A stretch of 64,000 bases of DNA. It comes from Macquaria australasica. Its lineage: Eukaryota > Chordata > Actinopteri > Centrarchiformes > Percichthyidae. Below, one piece after another: positions 11,301 through 21,095 of the stretch (position 1 is the stretch's first letter; each line of letters starts with the position of its first letter). Where the stretch lies: assembly GCA_005408345.1 (NCBI GenBank), contig SEMN01001346.1, positions 1-64,000 on the forward strand. Direction: 5' to 3'. Below the pieces are notes generated by a model that saw only the letters and a program-made list of their open reading frames with translations, was not told the DNA's origin and ran no database searches. The translations under genes were made by a program, and so were the position numbers.

Positions 11301-14300
11301 GTCTCCCCCACCAGCATTCCTCATCACAACCGTCCGCTTCCTTTATCCCACCCTCCAGCGCAGTCCTCTCCTCCCTGCTCATCTTCTTCCTCCTCCTCTT
11401 CAGCTAAGCCTGTGTTCAAAGCTCCCGCTCCGCTGGGCTCCAACACCACAAGCAACATCAACATAAATGTCCCCAGAGGAGGAGTGTCCATAGACTCCAT
11501 GCGCCAAACCTGCGAGTACTGTGGACGCCACTTCCGCTCCCTGGGCCGGCACTTAGATAAACACCATGCCCACCAACCAGAAGTGTGCTCTGCCCTGGTG
11601 GAGCGCTACACACAGATGCCCCGCCTGCATGCACAAAACACAAACCCTACCACAGCTCACACACACACTCAGCAGCAATCAAAGTCGTCACAAGCCACGG
11701 GACAGAGCTGCGGTTCAGAACTTCCACAGAGTGGCGTCCAGGACCTCTCCATGTCTCCGCCCACTCTCACAGCAGCCAACCAATCCCCTGCCTCCTCTGG
11801 AAGAAACTCCACCCCACCTGTGCTGAGTCCTCCACGAGGACAGAGCGCAGTGCCGGTGTCTGTCTTAAAGAGAAGCCCGCCCCCCGTGGCTGTGACGCAG
11901 TCCAAGAAGGGAGTGATGAGGAGGCTGAAGAAGGAAAGACGGGATGAGGAGGAAGAGGATGAGGAGGACGAAGATGAAGAAGATGTGGAGGTCGTGGAGG
12001 TAAAGAGGCCCAAAGAAGAGGAGGATGTTGAGGTGGTGTGCCCTCAGTCCTTCAGCAGCAAGCTGGCCAAAGAGATGGAGCCACCAAAAGAAGAGGAAGA
12101 TGAGGAGGAGGAAGAGGAGGAGGAGAATGGAGTGATGGAGGTGGAAGATGAAAGTGGGACAGAGGATAAGGAAAAGGACTTGCTGAGGTAACTTGAGGTC
12201 TTTGCCTGCTTTGTGAAATTATTTTGTCTATAAAAAAAGTAACAAATGCCAGTTACAATTTCCCTCTGTCCAAGTTGATGCCATCAGATGTCTTGTTTTT
12301 TCCAACCAACAGTCCAAAACCCAAAGATATTCACTTTACTATCCTGTATGACAAAGAAAAGGATCAAATTCTTACATTTGAAAAGCTGGTATCAGGGAAA
12401 ATATAATCGGCATTTTTCTCTATTGTCTGACAAAACTATTCATCGAGGAAATAATCGGCAGATTAATTGATAAAGAAAAGAATTGTTAGTTGCAGCCCTA
12501 AAACAAAGAAAAACTTGTGCAAGTATGTGCTCAAATCATTTGAAAGATCACCCCTAATACCTGCCGTGCTCTGTAGTAACATGATACAGAGGTACAGTAC
12601 ATGGTACACTTAGATTGTAGGATACTGTAACAAACTACCATTAAGCTGTTGTAAGGTAATTGAAACTAATACTATTAAAATGAACTAATTGCTCACTGTC
12701 TCTTTTTTTTCAGTGGTTCGGGGCGTCACCACTTGCTCCCACTCCTCTCGTCCTTGTCCTCTCTGGTGCTGTACCTTCGTCGCCTGCAGCACTCGGCCTT
12801 CTTGTCCCTGTCTCGGCAGCTCCAGTCAGCCGAGGCCTGGCGCCTTCTTTGCCATTCCAGCCTGGCTCTCCTCATCCTGTACAACCGACGGCGTGAGTGT
12901 GAGGTCTCCAAGTTGTCCATCGCTGAATATCGTGCTCGCGTCACTCCCCAGTGCCCCATTCCTGTCCCCCCTGGTGCCCCTCCAGCTCTTACCCCACTGG
13001 AGGCCTCCCTGTCCCCCTTTGAGCGCCTGGTGCTTCCTCACCTCCCTAGAGTAGGGGTCCAGGGTAAACGTGGACGAGTCCAGCCCCTCATTCTCCCCCC
13101 TCACTGCGAGCCTTGCTTAGAGCTCCTCCTGCAGACACGGCAGGATGTGGGAGTTGACCCCGCAAACCCGTATGTCTTCGCCAGGCCCTACCACTCCCCT
13201 GCCACACCATTGCGAGGTACTGACCTCCTTCGCAGCTTGGCCCGCTCAAGCGGCACCCGCAATCCCCGTGCCCTGACCCAGACCAGGGTACGCCGGCAGG
13301 TAGCTATACTGACCCAGCTGCTGCTACTGGGAGAAGGAGAGGAGCCCGGGCAGCCTGGAGGCAGCGCTGTGGAGAGGCTGGAGCACTTCCTGGAGAGGGA
13401 GTACCATGTGACACAGAACTGTGCTGGAATTGGCCAAGACCCAGGCCTGATGGGCAGAGTGGGCCGAGTGGTGCTTTGCGGAGAGAGAGATGGAGTGCTG
13501 TTCAGAGGAATGAGCCTGAACCACATCTGCCTGGAACTGGACGGTGAGATGGATGGGTGGCTGAATGAATGAGTAGGACTGGTGTCTTTTTCTGTTGTCC
13601 AAGACAAGCTGTATCATCCCTCTCTTTATGGTGTCAAACATCCCCTGGCTGGAAAAGGATTATGACCCTTCTTCCCGTTTTTGTGGATGTTTATGTGTGA
13701 ATAGAAGAACATGGAGAGTAACGACAGATTAGACTAATGAAGTTCTGCTCTTTCTTTCCTCTCCTTTCTTGCCTCCTCTTTCTCTGCAACCTTTCCATTC
13801 CTTCCCTCTTTGCAGTGATGTCAGGAAACTCTGCAGACTCGTACTCAGAGGGAGAGTCTGAAGGGGAGCAGGTGAAGGAGAAGCCCGAGGTGCCTGCCCC
13901 TGCCCCTGCCCCTGCTCCTGCTCCGAACCCTACACCTACCCTGCTGTATGTCAGGAAGGGCAAGAACAACGGGCGGGTGGGACGACCCAAGAAGCTCAAG
14001 AACACGCAGCCACCCCCTCCACCTCCTCCACCCCCACCTCCACCCACAAACCGCAGGAGAGGCTCAGGTCAGCCGAAATCAGGTTTGTTTGGGTTTCAAG
14101 TATAAGTGTTATTGCACAATTTAACAAAATGGAGGAAGATGAATATATAAAGAACATTGTGTAGGTGAGAAAAAAACATAAATAAAACAAAAGTCAAAAT
14201 AGAAACGAAAAAGAAACAAAAAACTAAATAACAGCAATGATAAAATAATAAAGGGAACAAAAACACAGTTTTAATGTGCAAAAAAATGGAGTGGAGAAAT

Positions 14301-16186
14301 GTAAGAATGAAGGCTGTTTGTGGGTATATGCAGGGAGAGAGAGGTGAAACAACATTCACAACATGGGCAGTTCAAGCTGTGACAGGCTCCAAGTCAGTAT
14401 TTGAAGGTGAAGCACAAAGTGTACTAGTACATGTTTATCCCAGCAGGCAAAGTTCATTGGTCAAATTGCAAGAAATGCACACTGCTGAGAACACATACAA
14501 CAGAAACAAAATAGTGCGTACAAGTTCAGAATTCCCCCATTTGAAGTGACAAAAGACCTTGATTAATGGCATTTCTACTTGCTGTAGCCAAAGTTCTCCC
14601 TGTTCCATCATCTAGTTGAAAAACAACCAAGAAGTTTGATATCTTGGAAGACGTAAATTATTTTCGATATAGTCATTTCAGTTTCAAATTAATTGTAAAT
14701 CTGATGTAGGGCCACAACTAATGATTATTTTCATTGCTGATTAATCTGACAATTATTTTTCGATTGATAGTTGTTTAGTCTGTAAATTATCAGACAGTAC
14801 TGAAAATTGCTCATCACAATTTCTTGATAGTTCAAGGTGACTTCAAATGTCTTTTTTGTCCAACTAGCAGTACAAAACCCAAAGACTTTCAGTTTACTAT
14901 CCTTGAAGAATACCAGCAAATATTCACAATTTAGAAGCTGGAACCAGTGATTTTATTCTGGCATTTTTACTTAAAAAATTACTAAAATGATTAATCAATT
15001 ATCAATTAATTTTCTGTCAATTGACTAATCGATGACTAATCGTTTCAGCTGAAATCTGATTAATTTAAAAAGTCAAGGATGTACACATGGGTAAAGTGAG
15101 GAATGCTAGTGACTTTATAGTTGATTGAAAATGACCTAGATCTGATTGGAAGTGGCCTAGATTCATCAGACTCTTCATCAATCAGTATAGTGTGTTGTAA
15201 CAGTGTCATTTAAATGTCAATATTAATATTGATATTATAGACAAGCAGTGCTTTCAGACTTGAGGGTTGAGGGTACACTAACCTGAACTTCAGGGCTAGA
15301 TGTGGCTGCCAAAACCATGAATCATGTATGGAACATTTTCTTCAACTTATAAATTAATTTTCTTTAAACATTTGAGGACACAGTATGCCTGACAGTGTTT
15401 CCATGGGTTTAAACTCATGACAACACTGTTGTTGGGCAACTAGCAACACAAATGGACACCATAAGATTGCTCCTTGTCTCAAAATTGTCCGATGGGGGGT
15501 CTTTTTCTGTTATAATATCATGCAAAGGAACAAGAAAGCAGAAGGCAACACATATGCTCTGGTTTCATTTTTTTCAAAAATGTCAGCATACACCAAAACC
15601 AGTGAATGTGGAGTTAATAGTTCACATTTATACAGTGAACAGAGTAAAAAAAAAAAAAAAAAACCCAACCCTACTTGAAGGCACCAGTTGGCACAAAAAA
15701 GGCTGGGTTTTAGTTCTGTAACTACTTTTACAACACAGAGGTTTGTTCATGTGCACTCTCGTTGTGTTCAGAGTGTCTTTGTGATTGCACAAGAGTTTTT
15801 AGAGTGTGAGTGGTGGTGGTGGAGGTGTTAGGGGTGGGGGGCTGTTGGAGGTTTCACTACCCTCATGCCAAATGAGAGAAGCTGTTAAAACACATGTAGT
15901 CTCTAACTCTATTAATCTCTCCGCCCTTGTAGGAAAGCGAGGCGTCCTGAAGCGTCCCTGGTCGGAGGCGGAGCGCGCAGCAGTCGAGGAGCACCTGACC
16001 CAAAACATCACCGAGCTGCGGGTCCCCGCAAAGGCCGACTGCGAGCGCTGCCTGCAGCAGTGCCCCCTGCTGGTCAGCAACCACCGCGACTGGCGAGCCA
16101 TCAAGTTCTACTGCCACAACCGCATTCAGCTGCTGAAGAAAAACCAGCGGCGTGAAAGTGAGCCGCAGCCCCTCACTGTCTGCTGA
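5648..16186 (+). CDS. SET-tail / C2H2 / Crypton-recombinase-like nuclear protein (multi-exon gene, 5' part uncertain)
   Basis: Exons by GT-AG sites and reading phase: 5648-5742, 6086-6167, 7161-7623, 8986-9060, 11034-12187, 12714-13543, 13816-14067 (or 14082) and 15933-16186 (TGA). All junctions join in one frame and give about 1,070 residues plus a missing N-terminus. Domain order from the 5648 exon: basic RKRKGTP segment; Ala/Pro-rich linker with a SET C-terminal motif (GEEITVDYS, about residue 198); polyQ (about 246); C2H2-like finger (about 396); Glu/Asp-rich region (about 540-620); Crypton tyrosine-recombinase-like domain (about 680-850) with NPYVFARP; PAPAPAP and polyPro linkers with GRVGRPKKL; and a C-terminal KRPW...RVPAKADC module. 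I infer a nuclear, chromatin- or DNA-associated factor. Methyltransferase and recombinase activity are both doubtful because key residues are missing. I do not recognise a gene name. Confidence 0.85.
5743..6085 (+). other. Intron rich in (GT)n
   Basis: Intron between two short coding exons. It is made largely of GT repeats, including about 19 units around 5911-5947, and ends in CTCTCAG. The long open frames across it are repeat artefacts. Confidence 0.8.
6086..6167 (+). CDS. Exon: GDRKEAAENKRPTLDG segment
   Basis: CTCTCAG acceptor and GTGAGT donor. The 82 bases read DRKEAAENKRPTLDGPFYN and on to a split Cys codon (TG|T) completed by the exon at 7161. This is the only phase that keeps the next exon open. 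No domain is recognised in the exon alone. Confidence 0.8.
6168..7160 (+). other. Intron with a family A repeat
   Basis: AT-rich intron with no exon visible. From about 6866 it carries a degenerate copy of the family A element described at 14707, and it ends in GTCTTTCCAG. Confidence 0.7.
6866..7135 (+). repeat. Interspersed repeat, family A (degenerate)
   Basis: Contains the AACTAATGATTATTTTCAT start motif, an internal AAGTTGATGTCCTCAAATTG block and a 3' end with TTAATCAACTCATTG. It shares its layout with the copies at 12225, 14707, 35415, 39640 and 41054. The ends are partly inverted relative to each other, as expected of a short non-autonomous DNA element. Confidence 0.6.
7161..7623 (+). 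CDS. Exon: Ala/Pro-rich linker and C-terminal SET motif
   Basis: The exon starts by completing a Cys codon (CPREQHWDRTV) and runs through DEGSEFNFQ into a Ser/Ala/Pro/Thr-rich linker of about 85 residues. It ends with SPNCRIREVHCGSQVRL, then AIRDITKGEEITVDYSLTEW. The last part matches the second half of SET domains (SxPN...G...A..DI..GEE...DY). The NH of the usual NHSCxPN and the whole SET N-terminal half are absent here. Donor GTTAGT at 7624; reading on into the intron adds about 60 codons that are not expected to be coding. Confidence 0.85.
7624..8985 (+). other. Intron with CA arrays
   Basis: Non-coding. Two (CA)n arrays lie at about 8258-8322 and 8340-8368, separated by a short ACTACCCACT motif that recurs after the second array. 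The rest is AT-rich and unrecognised. It ends at the acceptor GTGTCCCACAG. Confidence 0.75.
8258..8368. repeat. (CA)n microsatellite pair
   Basis: About 32 CA units, a short ACTACCCACTACGTGCG interruption, then about 14 more units. A second ACTACCCACTGCG motif follows, so a unit of array plus interruption was duplicated. Confidence 0.95.
8986..9060 (+). CDS. Exon: short linker
   Basis: 75-base phase 0 exon reading GFRGTVSPAQHECNSDTE and on to SIKK, between CCCACAG and GTAAGAG. It joins the SET motif exon to the large exon at 11034. In another phase it hits a stop, which supports the chosen frame. Confidence 0.7.
9061..11033 (+). other. Intron with a family B repeat
   Basis: Nearly 2 kb without exons. 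It contains the family B interspersed repeat at about 9545-9960; the rest is AT-rich unique sequence. It ends with the pyrimidine-rich acceptor CTCTCACTTCCAG. Confidence 0.7.
9545..9960 (+). repeat. Interspersed repeat, family B
   Basis: Contains GGCAGCTCTTTTCAGTGAAA, CAAACAGCAGACAGACACAG and GAACATAGCGGAGCAT blocks. All three are found again at 27178-27375 (same strand) and, reversed, at 57045-57240. This is therefore one repeat family with three copies in the window. Confidence 0.75.
11034..12187 (+). CDS. Exon: polyQ, basic region, C2H2-like finger, acidic tail
   Basis: Large 1,154-base exon. EDEPLSLTAQ leads into a CAG-encoded Gln tract (11059-11107), a Ser/Asp stretch, a very basic block (RRRKKRRGTPSKKKTP then QPGRPP, AT-hook-like), a Ser/Pro linker, then CEYCGRHFRSLGRHLDKHH at about 11508-11564. 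The last is a compact C-x2-C-x9-H-x3-H finger like those found beside Crypton-type recombinase domains. After a Ser/Pro region come two long Glu/Asp runs (11944-11990 and 12090-12127). It ends in phase 2 at CTGAG|GTAACT. Long antisense and alternative-frame ORFs here are shadows of the biased codons. Confidence 0.9.
12225..12500 (+). repeat. Interspersed repeat, family A, in an intron
   Basis: Carries CAAAACCCAAAGATATTCAC and ends with AATTGTTAGTTGCAGCCCTA, the inverted terminal form of the family. It lies in the 12188-12713 intron, whose remainder shows nothing coding. Confidence 0.7.
12714..13543 (+). CDS. Exon: Crypton tyrosine-recombinase-like domain (catalytically eroded)
   Basis: 830-base exon between TTTTTTTTCAG and GTGAGA. 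It encodes helical Leu-rich sequence, then LLILYNRRRECEVSKLSIAEYRAR (split here: LLILYNRRRECEVSK / LSIAEYRAR), FERLVLPHL, GKRGRVQPLILPPH, NPYVFARPYHSPATPLRGTD and TQTRVRRQVAILTQLL. This order (NRRRxGEV, GKRGRxVP, NPYxFARP, RGxDxLR, TxTxLRKHxATL) is the one I know from Crypton-derived domains (DUF3504 type). The expected RKH reads RRQ. The expected FLGHD...HREFYR reads FLEREYHVTQNCAG, so the GH pair and catalytic Tyr are gone. A structural, DNA-binding or protein-binding role is more likely than recombination. Confidence 0.8.
13816..14082 (+). CDS. Exon: AP-repeat, AT-hook-like and polyPro linker with two in-frame donors
   Basis: After TCTTTGCAG the exon reads VMSGNSADSYSEGESEGEQ, a PAPAPAPAPAPNPTPT run, the basic GRVGRPKKLKN (AT-hook-like core GRP) and a run of 12 prolines. 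Two donors, after 14067 (TCAG|GTCAGC) and after 14082 (TCAG|GTTTGT), are both phase 1 and join the next exon in frame. The products differ by five residues (GQPKS). Confidence 0.75.
14083..15932 (+). other. Intron with a family A repeat and an A tract
   Basis: No exons visible. Holds a family A copy at 14707-15050, an A17 tract near 15645 and a TGG-rich stretch near 15810. Ends at CCGCCCTTGTAG. Confidence 0.7.
14707..15050 (+). repeat. Interspersed repeat, family A (best copy)
   Basis: Starts GGGCCACAACTAATGATTAT and ends GACTAATCGTTTCAGCTG, so the ends are near-inverted (ACAACTAATGATTA against TAATCGTTTCAGC). The interior has CAAAACCCAAAGACTTTCAG and AATATTCACAATTTAGAAGC. It is the reference for the other family A copies. 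Confidence 0.75.
15933..16186 (+). CDS. Terminal exon: conserved Trp/Cys C-terminal module
   Basis: Reads GKRGVLKRPWSEAERAAVEE, then LRVPAKADCERCLQQCPLL, NHRDWRAIKFYCHNRIQLLK and a short tail ending LTVC-TGA. This KRPW..(E)..AV..H(L)...RVP.K.DC..C......R.W..IK(F/Y)...N(R/Q)I pattern is, to my knowledge, repeatedly found at the C-terminus of teleost proteins linked to Crypton-like domains. It may be a small zinc or DNA-binding unit (inference). GC content is clearly higher than in the flanking DNA. Confidence 0.85.
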
Positions 16187-17900
16187 GAGGGGGGAGTGTT
16201 CGGGGGAGTGAGGGAAGGAAGGGGCTGGAGGGGGGATGTCTGGTGTGGTGCAGCTGATCAGAGCAGATTCTCAAATGGTACCCTGCTGCCCAGGAAATGC
16301 ACTAATTTTGAGAGGACGGTCCTAAATTTCACTCTACTCTTCTGGTAGCGTGGTTTGTTTCAGACATGACTTCTAATTTGACATCTGATGGCTTTTTTAT
16401 TTTGAGCCGTACAAGAACAGAAATTTGAATTCACTTTTTTTTCTCGCTGCTCTACTTTAAGGTCTTAAAAAATTACACTAGAGTCTTCATGGTGCTCCTG
16501 ATTTGAGGGTTACAGTGCAAGTCTTGTCAAAAGCAGTGCACTTGGACAGGTGCCGTTTGAGACATGCCTTGTGGGGACTTCAGAGACCACGGCACTGGCC
16601 GAAGCCTGTGTTGTGTTGTATATGAATATGAACTTTTTTTCCCCCTGTCCTTCCAAATAGATACACTAAACTGAAATGTAAACAAGGGAGGCAGTTGAGC
16701 CCTACAGTGTTGTTATATAAACGTCGTGAAGTAGCATTAGTGTTTTATGCACTTGGAGACGTTTAATAGGACAAATGGCCTGTGCTTGGGCCACACTTTT
16801 CTTAATAGTGGTTATATAATTAGAGTAGGCCTAACTACTGCTAACCTAGAAGAAGAATAGCCAGATCGTTCCTCAAACAAGCTAGATCTTCTTTTCATAC
16901 AGCTGACTGTGCAGTTCTGACTATGGTTTCATCATATCTGGACTTCATTTACATGTAAGGTACTAGGTGATGAATGAGTTACTCTTTTGCAGTTACTATG
17001 ATGTTTGTTTGTTTTTTAATCAAAATGGAACACAGCATTACGATGGAGATCATTTTCCAGAGTGGGAGTTGTGGGTTTCATGAGTAAGACAATTAAATGG
17101 CCTCAGAATGTTGTGAAGTTACTTTTGGAGACCTAAGATGTTAAGTTGAACCACAAAGTCCAGAAACATGAGAACTGTTCTGAACCCTGTTGCGTTGGAC
17201 TCAAGATGTCAACAGCTACCATTTCCCCCCCAGAGGAACAGTATGTTCTTGCTTCCTATTGTTTGTTGTTTTTATTTCAGCCTGTTGCACATTTGTTATT
17301 CAAAGTAGTAAAAAAGGTGCTATAGGCCAATAAGCTGGATATCACTTTATGTGTGGAGAGGAGAGTTCCCTTGGTTGTGTTAAAAGTTTCTGAAAAAGTG
17401 GGCATTTATCAGAGAAGTGATTGTTCTGTGTCGCCACATTTGTTGCATTGTCTGTGTTGTTTTTGTTGTTTTTTTCCCCATCGGCTAGAGCTCCTCCTGT
17501 CCTTTCCCAGCCACACTACACAGTTTGCAGCTCGACCAGATTTTTGGTTTCTCTTCAGTGTTGCTGGAAATCTGCGTCCATCGGACTAAAACCTCCATGA
17601 AACCTCAAGACAGATACTTGAAGTTATTTAAACCTTTTGCAGAATCTTTGTTCTTTCTTGCTCTAGCCTTGCCAGTTACATTGTACATAACAAATATATT
17701 ATCATTATGCTAACTGGTTGTTTGTGCTAGACTATATGTAGCTTTTTCCATTTCTGAGTTATTGCTATCTGTATATAAGCCTGTTTGTAAATACTCCTCA
17801 GAGAAACAAAGAAAAAACACAATGTATGACATGCCTTGGTTATTGTGTTATGTTTTTTCTTTTTTATAAGTCTTATAAAAATTGAAAGCTCTGTTTTGTG
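16187..17900 (+). other. Probable 3' untranslated region
   Basis: About 1.7 kb of AT-rich, repeat-poor DNA follows the stop codon, without convincing ORFs. It has T-rich and TGTAAATA/TGTA-type motifs near 17675-17800. I see no clean AATAAA close to 17900, so the end is uncertain. Confidence 0.4.
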
Positions 17901-18657
17901 CTGTGGTTATTTATTTCAATGCCCTATTTCACCAAAATTTAAATGTCTTGTAATTTATTACTTAAATGTTTAGAATTAATGTTATTTGAAGATTTGTTGG
18001 CAATAATGGCCAGAAACCCAGCATTTACAGCTTTGTCTTCAACATGCAATTCACTGTTAAAGACACTAGATGGAGGTGTTGGTTCATAAACCATAAACAG
18101 TTTTGAGAAATAGGAAGAAAAAGATAGTTCTGAGAATACCTCCTCCTCCTACAGCAGCAGAAGTTCAGACAGTTTAAGACAGTGCCTTTCTCCCCTGGAT
18201 ATAAAACTGCTAAGTGGAGTGATGTACTGACAGTATGACTCATCTATAAATACCTGAGATAGCAGACACCGAGGTAATTTCATCAGCCTCTGGCCTCCAT
18301 CCTGGTGACTCAGTTGGCTCCTGATCATACTGTGTGTAACCGCAGTCTTCACATCTAGTCTGGGACTTCTCAAATGAAAGCAAGACCCACAATGAAGCCG
18401 TCATCTGCAGCAACAGCAGCAACAAAAAACTTGATGATGTTGTAGTTCTTATTCCGAGAGGACCAACAAAATGTCACAGCTCTGTAGCCTCGGGGTGAGA
18501 TTAAGTCTAAATATACCTTGAAGCATGTCAGTGTGTGGGTGAAAACTATGTTAATGAGTTCACTTTCTCTGCTGTACATTACATGCAGACCTACACTGAT
18601 AGCTAACACCTTTGAGAATGCCGAGATGTTCATAATACGTTGTCAAATCACATTTTG
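17901..18657. other. Intergenic, nothing recognised
   Basis: AT-rich sequence with scattered short ORFs on the - strand that show no domain or splice context. Confidence 0.5.
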
Positions 18658-18990
18658 AAAAAACATCAGTGAAACAGAAAGACCTGGGTAAGAGACTGGA
18701 AGAGCACTGGAAACACAACATCAGCTGTCTGAACACCAGACCATCGACTGGAAAGGTGTCAAAGTCATCGACCAGGAGTCAGTGGATGGCTGAAGAAACT
18801 GGATCACTCATTCACATCTAACGTCCAAACCATCTTTGAACAGAGACATGAGTTATGATCTTCCCCGCATATACGACCACCTGACAGCATCTAACAGTTC
18901 CATACTTGGGTCACGCACTAACAGCTTATCTCACAGTCTTCACCCGCTATAAAAAACAAACTAAACTCAAGGTCAATTTACCAGCGTTTT
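18658..18990 (+). mobile_element. Penelope-like element remnant (C-terminal GIY-YIG region)
   Basis: Broken frames read GKRLEEHWKHNIS, then IDWKGVKVIDQES, then PSLNRDMSYDLPRIYDHL. This is the conserved end of Penelope-like polyproteins (a ..W..VKV.D.E stretch followed by .NRD....LP.(I/V)YD.L). Several stops and frameshifts show it is dead. A second Penelope-like piece lies at 59270-59640. Confidence 0.6.
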
Positions 18991-21095
18991 CTGGAGCTTT
19001 AACTGTTGGAGGGAGCTTTCTTAATGTCTGAAAAAATGACCCTGATGACATCAACAGTGGGTTATCTCAGGTCAGGCTTGAAGACTAAAAACAGACACCC
19101 TGCTTTACAAACTGGAGATGGGCATTTTCTAGGCGCCGTCATCCCCATATTCAAAGAGTTACTTTGCTGCCCTCTCTAGTTTAAATAACCTGTTTCACCT
19201 CTGACCACCCAGCATTACAGATGGGGGTAGTCAGAAGTGTGCTCTGTTGAACCTCTAATCACACTCAACAGTGATGTCAAGGGGTCCTGGAGTACACCTG
19301 TACATCACTGCAGCCAGGTGAGAACTTAAACCAATGGAGGTCAGCAAAGACAAGATTTTCAGGGCTGCACTTCGCTTTTCACTCTGTCTCCCAGTGTGGC
19401 TGGAAGGCAGAGTGAACATTTTTGATTTCCAATGTGGTCGTACGAACACATCGTACAAACTAGTTCTGTTCAAGCATAACACAACACTTAATATGACCTT
19501 TTTGTTTGCTTGTGTTATAATTATGATTCAAGGATTGAAATGCACAAGTGCAATAATGTATAGTTTGAGTTTTTGTTGAAAAATGTGTCTTTAATATGTT
19601 TAAATGTCATTTATGTTTTTCCTCCTTTCCCTACTCTTCTTTCCCCTGTAAATATTTGTTCTGTGTTGGTTTGAAAACAACACGAATATGGTGACATTTT
19701 GGAATCTCTCGTGAAAGAGATTAATTTGAAGACCATCCTGGTCAAATAAAGGTCAAATGCAAATTAGGTTTTACATCAAATTGAAAAAAAATGTGCCAGT
19801 GTCACTGTCAGACATTTCTTTGAAGCTGTGATAGAACAAGCAAGGCTGCAGACTCTCAAGTCTACAATCTGAGGCTGATGGGAATCATTATTATATAATC
19901 ATCATTAGTTTTGCAGGTATTTAGTCACAAACCCAAGTATTGGATGGAGCGTGAAGAAAAGTCTGGAGATCAATTCATTACAATTCATCCTGAGGTCAGC
20001 ATGAGTGTCTGTAACACATTTCATTTCCATCCTATAGTTGTAGAGACATTTCACACAAAAACCAAAATATCAAGCTCATGGTGGCGTTACAGGAAAAGTC
20101 AGGGGATCTGTCACAGTCTGTCTCTCTGTCCCTCCTCTCCAGCCACATTTCTGTTCCCAGGCCCTTCAGTGCTATTCTCCACTACTCCACCAGATGCCCT
20201 CAGACTTTCCCTCCTTTCCCCATCACCTGACTGCCTCCACACCTGTTCTCACTTCCCTCATCTGCTCTGCAGTTACCTGGACTTCCCCGCCCACCTCCTC
20301 ACCTGCATCTCATTCCCTCATCAGCCTCTTCACATTTGCCAGGCCAGATCCTTTGTTTCTTTGCTTTTTTTTTTGCCTTGGAGTTTTTGTCACCCTGAAT
20401 TTGCCTGCCTGCCTGCTGGTCTTCCTGTACCTACCAGTAAGCCTTGTTCAACAATAAATCTCTGAAGTCATCCTGTGAAGTCAGCTGTGTGTGGACTGCA
20501 TTTGGGTCCTACCCTCTGTTTGCTTATAAGGATTCATCCTCTGGGAAACATGAACGCCTGTCCCAAATTTACAGCCAATCCATCCATTAGATGTGGATTT
20601 ATTTCACATGATAAGTAAAAGTCTTTACTTGATGACTAGTTGAAGGATCATCAAAGTCATTAGGATTCATCCTCTGGGCACCATGGATATCTATAACAAA
20701 TTTCATGACAATCCATCCACTTTTTAGTTTACCTGAAGTGGAAGCTACTTTGATGAAAATACATTTCATCTTAACTTTTTTATATTTGCATGTATGTCCC
20801 AAGTTATAAAAACCATCTCTGTTAAGCAAAATATACTCATAAGTGCTGAAAACTAATGTGAACTTGATGACCCATTCAGAAGAATATCAGGCAGATGGCC
20901 TTATATGTTAAGTGCCTCGCTGCTGAGTGAGCTGGGCAGAGCTTTGATGGTGGGAGGCAACTCATGATCTTGTGTCAGATTCAACAAAGGAAAAAGAAGG
21001 AAGAAAGAAAACCACTAATGTATAATCACAAATTCTCTAAAACACACATATTTCCTATAATGTGACCACTGTCATCTCACAGAAAGAAAGTCCTT
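18991..21095. other. Intergenic with minor repeats
   Basis: No gene seen. A block containing GGATTCATCCTCTGGG occurs at about 20528 and 20662 and, in variant form, at about 53441 and 53700, so it belongs to a dispersed repeat. The 20217-20465 stretch (CCCATCACCTGACTGC ... CAATAAATCTCTGAAGTC ... GCATTTGGGTCC) resembles 34316-34440. The ORFs are Pro/Ser/Leu-rich artefacts. Confidence 0.45.

Noticed and set aside
11164..11947. Alternative-frame + strand ORFs starting at 11164, 11566 and 11585
   Set aside because: They overlap the finger-encoding frame, which has splice-compatible phases and a recognisable motif.
10956..12013. Antisense ORFs rich in Leu, Cys or Ser opposite the polyQ and acidic exon
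   Set aside because: Shadows of CAG and GAG/GAA codon runs on the coding strand.
20194..20465. Pro/Ser/Leu-rich ORFs
   Set aside because: They lie in a repeat-like stretch that recurs near 34316; no family signal.
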